Virus record (IMG/VR): IMGVR_UViG_3300046721_000195
Location: 1-41,613 of that record
DNA length: 41,613 nucleotides
Origin: a virus
Direction: 5' to 3' (one strand)
Shown piece by piece: positions 38,069-41,613 of the stretch (its first letter is position 1; every line of letters starts with the position of its first letter). The translations under genes were made by a program, and so were the position numbers. The notes beneath the pieces were generated by a model, which had not been told where the DNA came from, did no database searches, and saw only the letters and a list, made by a program, of their open reading frames with translations.

Positions 38069-39450
38069 TGACAAACCTTGCGCTTGCGTCGATCAAGGCG
38101 ACGGGGTCCACGACAACCAGAAGTCTGGGCACGCGCGCGGCCGAGGTTATCAACGTCAAGGACTATGGCGCAACGGGCGACGGCTCAACTAACGACACGA
38201 CGGCAATCCAGGCGGCAATCGATGCTGCGTTCGGGACGACCGGGTCACCACATGGCGGCAATTCCCCCGGCATCTATACCAACAAGTCGCTGTTCTTTCC
38301 GAACGGGCACTACATCATCACCAGCGCACTGACGCTGACGAGCGTGGCGGGCGCGCATATCTACGGAGGCGGGCGCCTATCAACGCTCATCGAGAACACG
38401 ACGACGAATGGGTCGGTTTTTCTCACTAATGGCTTCATGTATTCAAAGGTTGAAAACATCAGCCTGCTAACGCCGGCCGGAACCGGCTCATGTTTTGAAA
38501 TGTACTGGGACGGGACGGGGTCGGCATCCTCGCAGTCGGTTACGTTTGCTGACATGACCTTTGGAGGTCTTGGTTCCTACGGATTGAAGATACCCTCTAC
38601 TAGCAACATGGGCTCGGAGATTTTGAGTTCTAATTGCTATTATAATAACTTTTCTGCAGCTGGCATTTACGTTGGCGAAGCTAACGCCCTGCAAATAACA
38701 GTTGTCGGAGGAAACATTTCGCAATGTGCCAAGGGCATTTATTGCCAGAACGGCTCTATGTCTACTATTCTTGGAGTTAGTTTTCAGCTCAATACTACGA
38801 TGGATATTCATATCCAGGGTGGTATTCAAGACGGATGGATCATCGCGGGGTGTCGATCCGAGAGCACAAATTTTCTGGAGTCGCAGCCGGATAGTTTCGT
38901 TTCTGTCATCGGATGCACGCAGACATCGAGTGCTGACGGGTATTTTCTGAATAACTGCGGCTCCAAGATGACGGTCATTAGTTGTCATTCGGTCAATGGC
39001 AAGGTTCATGGGTCATCTTCGCTCAATGTCATTGGGTCCAAGTTTGATCGTTCGGACTGGAACGCTTGGTTCGGATCAATTGGTGGCGAACTATCTGTCG
39101 CGCCATACGTTACGAGGACTGCTAACCTCGCGTTGACATCCGCGATGTCGGGTACGATATTTGACAATATAGGGGCGAGTGCAGAAGTAGATTTTACTCT
39201 GCCAACGGACTCCAATGCCGGGCGCTTGCCGCCCGGCACCTGGTACGGGTTTTATGTCGCAGCTGCCCAGATACTGAAGATCAAGACAGGGACGGGCGCC
39301 AACATACGCATAGCGGCGTCAACGTCGACCACGACAACGGGCGACATCCATGCCAGCACAATCGGCAATTACGTGGAGTTGATGTGTACCGCCGATGGCG
39401 GATCGACGTGGGTTGCAAGGTCAACTATTGGCACCTGGACGATTGTTTGA
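38068..39450 (+). CDS. Pectate-lyase-like tailspike / depolymerase candidate
   Basis: A 460-residue beta-helix protein. INVKDYGATGDGSTNDTTAI then QAAIDAAFGT near residues 28-60 is the hallmark opening of Pectate_lyase_3 tailspikes, followed by short-period coils and a C-terminal beta-rich cap (~350-460). It would bind and probably cleave a surface polysaccharide. No catalytic acid pair can be assigned by eye. The start at ATG 38068 overlaps the previous stop; a codon at 38056 lies within the adhesin end. Confidence 0.78.
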   Translation: MTNLALASIKATGSTTTRSLGTRAAEVINVKDYGATGDGSTNDTTAIQAAIDAAFGTTGSPHGGNSPGIYTNKSLFFPNGHYIITSALTLTSVAGAHIYGGGRLSTLIENTTTNGSVFLTNGFMYSKVENISLLTPAGTGSCFEMYWDGTGSASSQSVTFADMTFGGLGSYGLKIPSTSNMGSEILSSNCYYNNFSAAGIYVGEANALQITVVGGNISQCAKGIYCQNGSMSTILGVSFQLNTTMDIHIQGGIQDGWIIAGCRSESTNFLESQPDSFVSVIGCTQTSSADGYFLNNCGSKMTVISCHSVNGKVHGSSSLNVIGSKFDRSDWNAWFGSIGGELSVAPYVTRTANLALTSAMSGTIFDNIGASAEVDFTLPTDSNAGRLPPGTWYGFYVAAAQILKIKTGTGANIRIAASTSTTTTGDIHASTIGNYVELMCTADGGSTWVARSTIGTWTIV

Positions 39451-39507
39451 GTTCAGTTGCGCAATAATGCGGGGGTGATGTAGCCACTTCTTGCGGGAGA
39501 GGATCCG

Positions 39508-39624
39508 ATGCTGGTCGATGACAACGCGGTTTCGAGTTTTGTCGACGACAATGGCGTCACCATTTTCGTCGACGACAATGGCCTGTTTTTGGGCGGTCGG
39601 CAGTTTGCCGTTCATTTTGTGTGA
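39508..39624 (+). CDS. 38-residue VDDN-repeat peptide
   Basis: A short frame with a strong GGGAGAGGA site. It encodes two near-identical VDDNG units (SFVDDNGVTI, FVDDNGLFLGG). It lies between the tailspike and the 39629 gene, whose start is only five bases after its stop, so it may act as a coupled leader. Its role is unknown. Confidence 0.5.
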   Translation: MLVDDNAVSSFVDDNGVTIFVDDNGLFLGGRQFAVHFV

Positions 39625-39628
39625 TGCC

Positions 39629-39958
39629 ATGAAGCTGATCGAGATCGAGCCGGGAAGGTGGCGAGTTTCACGGGAAACGATTCCGGTCGCACGCTCGAGC
39701 CTACCGCTGCCGCATGTGATCTCGGACGAGATGCCGGCGACCGAGCAGGTTGATGGTCGTTTCTACACGAGTAAGCGCCGATTCCGCGCTGTCGGTCGCG
39801 CACTCGGGTTGACGGAAGTCGGCGACCAGAAGTTCAAGCCCAAGGTCCGTGGCACCGAAACGCGCGAGTGGAAAGAGGGCCAGGAGCGGTCCTGGAAGAA
39901 AGCCATCGAGCGATATCAGGCCGGTCACCGGCCGAGGAGGCAAAATGCCGAGCCATAG
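39629..39958 (+). CDS. Small basic protein before the scaffold genes
   Basis: A 109-residue protein with EQVDGRFYTSKRRFRAVGRA and a basic helical end (WKEGQERSWKKAIERYQAGH). It is related in style to conserved phage proteins located near capsid assembly genes. It starts at ATG 39629, coupled to the VDDN peptide, and overlaps the next gene by 14 bases. Function is unknown. Confidence 0.62.
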   Translation: MKLIEIEPGRWRVSRETIPVARSSLPLPHVISDEMPATEQVDGRFYTSKRRFRAVGRALGLTEVGDQKFKPKVRGTETREWKEGQERSWKKAIERYQAGHRPRRQNAEP

Positions 39959-40112
39959 CAAGAAGCAGGCGGCACTTTTTCGTGCCGTTGCCAATAACCC
40001 GGAATTCGCCAAACAAGTCGGAATCCCACAAGAGATCGCGCGGGAGTTCCTAGCCGCCGATAAAAAACGCGCTGGACAGAAAGCCGCGAAGCCCGTGCGC
40101 AAGGGGAAATAG
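39945..40112 (+). CDS. 55-residue basic helical protein
   Basis: A short Lys-rich protein (PSHSKKQAALFRAVANNPEF, EFLAADKKRAGQKAAKPVRK). GAGGAGG directly precedes the ATG at 39945. It resembles the small lysine-rich proteins found ahead of scaffold genes in alphaproteobacterial phages. Charge suggests DNA or capsid contact; the function is not known. Confidence 0.6.
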   Translation: MPSHSKKQAALFRAVANNPEFAKQVGIPQEIAREFLAADKKRAGQKAAKPVRKGK

Positions 40113-41372
40113 ATGTCAGACGTCGCATACGTTCCGGACACAAGTCCGCCGCCGGCGTCCTCGCCGGCACCAGCACCATCGAACGAGGCGGTCATCAACC
40201 CCTCACCGACGTCCTCGCCGCAGCCCATCGGCTCACAGGCCCCGCAAAAGCCGATCAGCGAACGACCGATAGAGGATTCGGTCCAGAAGGCGTTCGACCG
40301 CGCGAAAGATCCAAACCGGCCAAAGCCTACTCCCCGCGAAGCCAAGATGGGCGACAACAACCCGCCCGAGGAGACAAAGCGCGAGAAGTTCGACCTGAAA
40401 AAGCGACCGGTTGATCAGCCGGCACGTGATCGCGCCGAGCATGGGCATTTTGCCAAGTCGGATGCAACTTCGGCGCAAGAGAGAAAACCCGTTGCAACTC
40501 CGTTGCAACCGGATCAACCGGGGCAGGTTGCCCAACCGCATCCGCAGCTTCCCGAGACAGCGCCCTACCGCGCCCCGCCGGGGCGCTTCAAAAACTCTGC
40601 CAAGGCCGAATGGGCTGCAGCACCGGAAAGCGTGCGCGGTGAAGTCTATCGCATGCATCAGGAATACGACCAAGCCTATCGGCAGTATCGCGCCGACCAC
40701 GAGGTGATGAACTCAATCCGGCCGTTCCATCAAATGGCCCAGCAGCAGGGAACCAATCTCAATCGCGTGCTTGGAAACTACACCACAATCGAGCACAAGC
40801 TCCGCGGCGATCTTCTCGGTGGCCTGGACGTCATTGTCGACAATCTCAATCTGCATGCGCAGGACGGTCGCAAGATCACGTTCCGCGACGTCTGCTGGCA
40901 CGTCGTCAATCAGACGCCAGAACAGATCAACTTGATGCGGGCCAACAATGCCCAGATTGCGCAAGCTCACCAGCTCGCCAGACAGCAGCAGGAAATTCAG
41001 GCCCTGCGCGCCGAGCAACAGCGTGCGGAATATATACAGCGCTTCAACATGACGCGAAGTCAGGTGGATCAGTACGCCGCGTCACATCCGCGAATGGACG
41101 AGCTTGCCAATCTGATCAAACAGGAGATAGACTTTGGCTTCGATCTCGATACGGCCTATAAGCGTGCCGAGAGACTTTCGCCCGTTAGTCAGGCGGCTCA
41201 AACCCGCGGTAACGGAACGACCCAGGCGGCTCAGACCCGCAAACCAGACCGCTCCATCCACGGCTCGCCGGACGTTGCTCCCTCAAACGGAGCGTCCCGC
41301 CGCCCGATGAAGCAGCCGAGCATAGACGACGCCCTCACCAACGCATTGCGGACGGTGAGAGGTCATCTCTAA
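40113..41372 (+). CDS. Scaffolding protein candidate
   Basis: A 419-residue protein directly before the coat gene, the usual scaffold position. The N-terminal ~150 residues are Pro/Ser/Lys-rich and disordered, the central ~165-320 is helical (AEWAAAPESVRGEVYRMHQE ... LARQQQEIQALRAEQQRAEY), and the C-terminus repeats QAAQTR before a basic end. These traits are typical of podovirus scaffolds but not specific. The start follows a TAG with GGGGAAAT upstream. Confidence 0.68.
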   Translation: MSDVAYVPDTSPPPASSPAPAPSNEAVINPSPTSSPQPIGSQAPQKPISERPIEDSVQKAFDRAKDPNRPKPTPREAKMGDNNPPEETKREKFDLKKRPVDQPARDRAEHGHFAKSDATSAQERKPVATPLQPDQPGQVAQPHPQLPETAPYRAPPGRFKNSAKAEWAAAPESVRGEVYRMHQEYDQAYRQYRADHEVMNSIRPFHQMAQQQGTNLNRVLGNYTTIEHKLRGDLLGGLDVIVDNLNLHAQDGRKITFRDVCWHVVNQTPEQINLMRANNAQIAQAHQLARQQQEIQALRAEQQRAEYIQRFNMTRSQVDQYAASHPRMDELANLIKQEIDFGFDLDTAYKRAERLSPVSQAAQTRGNGTTQAAQTRKPDRSIHGSPDVAPSNGASRRPMKQPSIDDALTNALRTVRGHL

Positions 41373-41446
41373 GCTCTATTTGCAGGCGGCTCAAACCCGC
41401 ACCCACGGCGCCTCAGACGCGCACAGACGACAACGGCTCAAACCCG
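41190..41446 (+). repeat. CAGGCGGCTCAAACCCGC-type repeats crossing the scaffold stop
   Basis: Copies at 41190-41207, 41223-41240 and 41383-41400, with degenerate copies near 41407-41422 and 41434-41446. The first two encode QAAQTR in the scaffold; the rest lie after its stop, in the leader of the coat gene. The coat gene itself begins at 41525/39. Confidence 0.75.
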
Positions 41447-41486
41447 TTCCCCCTGATCGCTCGCTCCGACGCGAGTGCGCGCGGAC

Positions 41487-41613
41487 GCGTCTGAAACCAA
41501 CACCGTTTTCGTGGGAGCAACACGATGCCGAACATCAACCCAAATGCCTCATATCAACAAATACTCTCGCTGGCCCTCGAAGACCGGTCATCGGGATATC
41601 AGGATCTCGTCTC
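41487..41613. repeat. Right copy of the 127-base terminal identity
   Basis: Identical to bases 1-127. It shows that the sequence is circular and that the coat gene at 39 is the same gene as the partial frame starting at 41525. Confidence 0.95.

Noticed and set aside
1-41613. tRNA or rRNA genes
   Set aside because: No cloverleaf-like segment with a conserved T-loop and anticodon arm was noticed in the few intergenic regions; a tRNA scan would be needed to be certain.

Overview
This window is a complete temperate phage (or prophage-derived) genome. The last 127 bases (41487-41613) repeat bases 1-127 exactly, so the sequence closes into a circle of 41,486 unique bases. Gene content and order suggest a short-tailed (podovirus-like) virion built on P22/T7-like themes: portal, HK97-fold-type coat, adaptor, beta-propeller tail nozzle, internal virion proteins with a lytic transglycosylase, and several receptor-binding proteins. 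The host is probably an alphaproteobacterium of the Hyphomicrobiales (Bradyrhizobium-like). That is inferred from the P4-type integrase, the GC-rich coding style and a secreted protein ending in a VPGP-type C-terminal sorting signal. It is not proven.

Layout. (1) Virion arm, all rightward, running through the circle join: 27889-41372 (packaging candidate, terminase large subunit, portal, ADP-ribosyltransferase-like protein, three IPT/TIG-like proteins, lectin-like adhesin, pectate-lyase-like tailspike, scaffold candidate), then 39-15707 (coat, head completion, tail nozzle, internal virion proteins, tail fibre, small membrane lysis candidates). Two HNH endonucleases interrupt this arm (1137-1706, 7214-7681). 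(2) Accessory or moron zone, 15826-17239: two secreted proteins facing each other, a strong terminator and a 49-residue Trp/Arg-rich ORF. (3) Leftward early operon, 23508 down to 17353: HNH/zinc-HTH fusion, small membrane protein, Gp157-like protein, RecT, several small genes including a winged-helix regulator, excisionase, then integrase beyond a repeat-rich attachment-region candidate (18553-18838). (4) Lambda-like switch, 23534-23957: a short HTH repressor gene flanked by two operator clusters with the dyad GGAC-N5-GTCC, each overlapping a divergent early promoter. (5) Rightward early operon, 23955-25962: Cro-like HTH, VRR-NUC nuclease, VapE-type primase/helicase. (6) Leftward accessory operon, 27418-25959: GP88-family protein and three small genes, driven by two look-alike promoters. 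(7) A 470-base non-coding region (27419-27888) with nine CCGTCATG-type iterons around an AT-rich core, the likely replication origin. It is followed by a promoter built into three 15-bp-period TTGCGCG repeats that fires into the packaging/virion arm.

Working model. The repressor holds the two early promoters shut through GGAC-N5-GTCC sites. On induction the rightward operon supplies VapE for iteron-based replication at the 27.5-27.8 kb origin, and the leftward operon supplies RecT recombination and excision. The TTGCGCG-repeat promoter then drives packaging and virion genes. Several genes show signs of RNA-level control (ribosome-binding sites buried in hairpins, a probable leaderless start). 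All assignments come from reading the sequence; no database search was possible.
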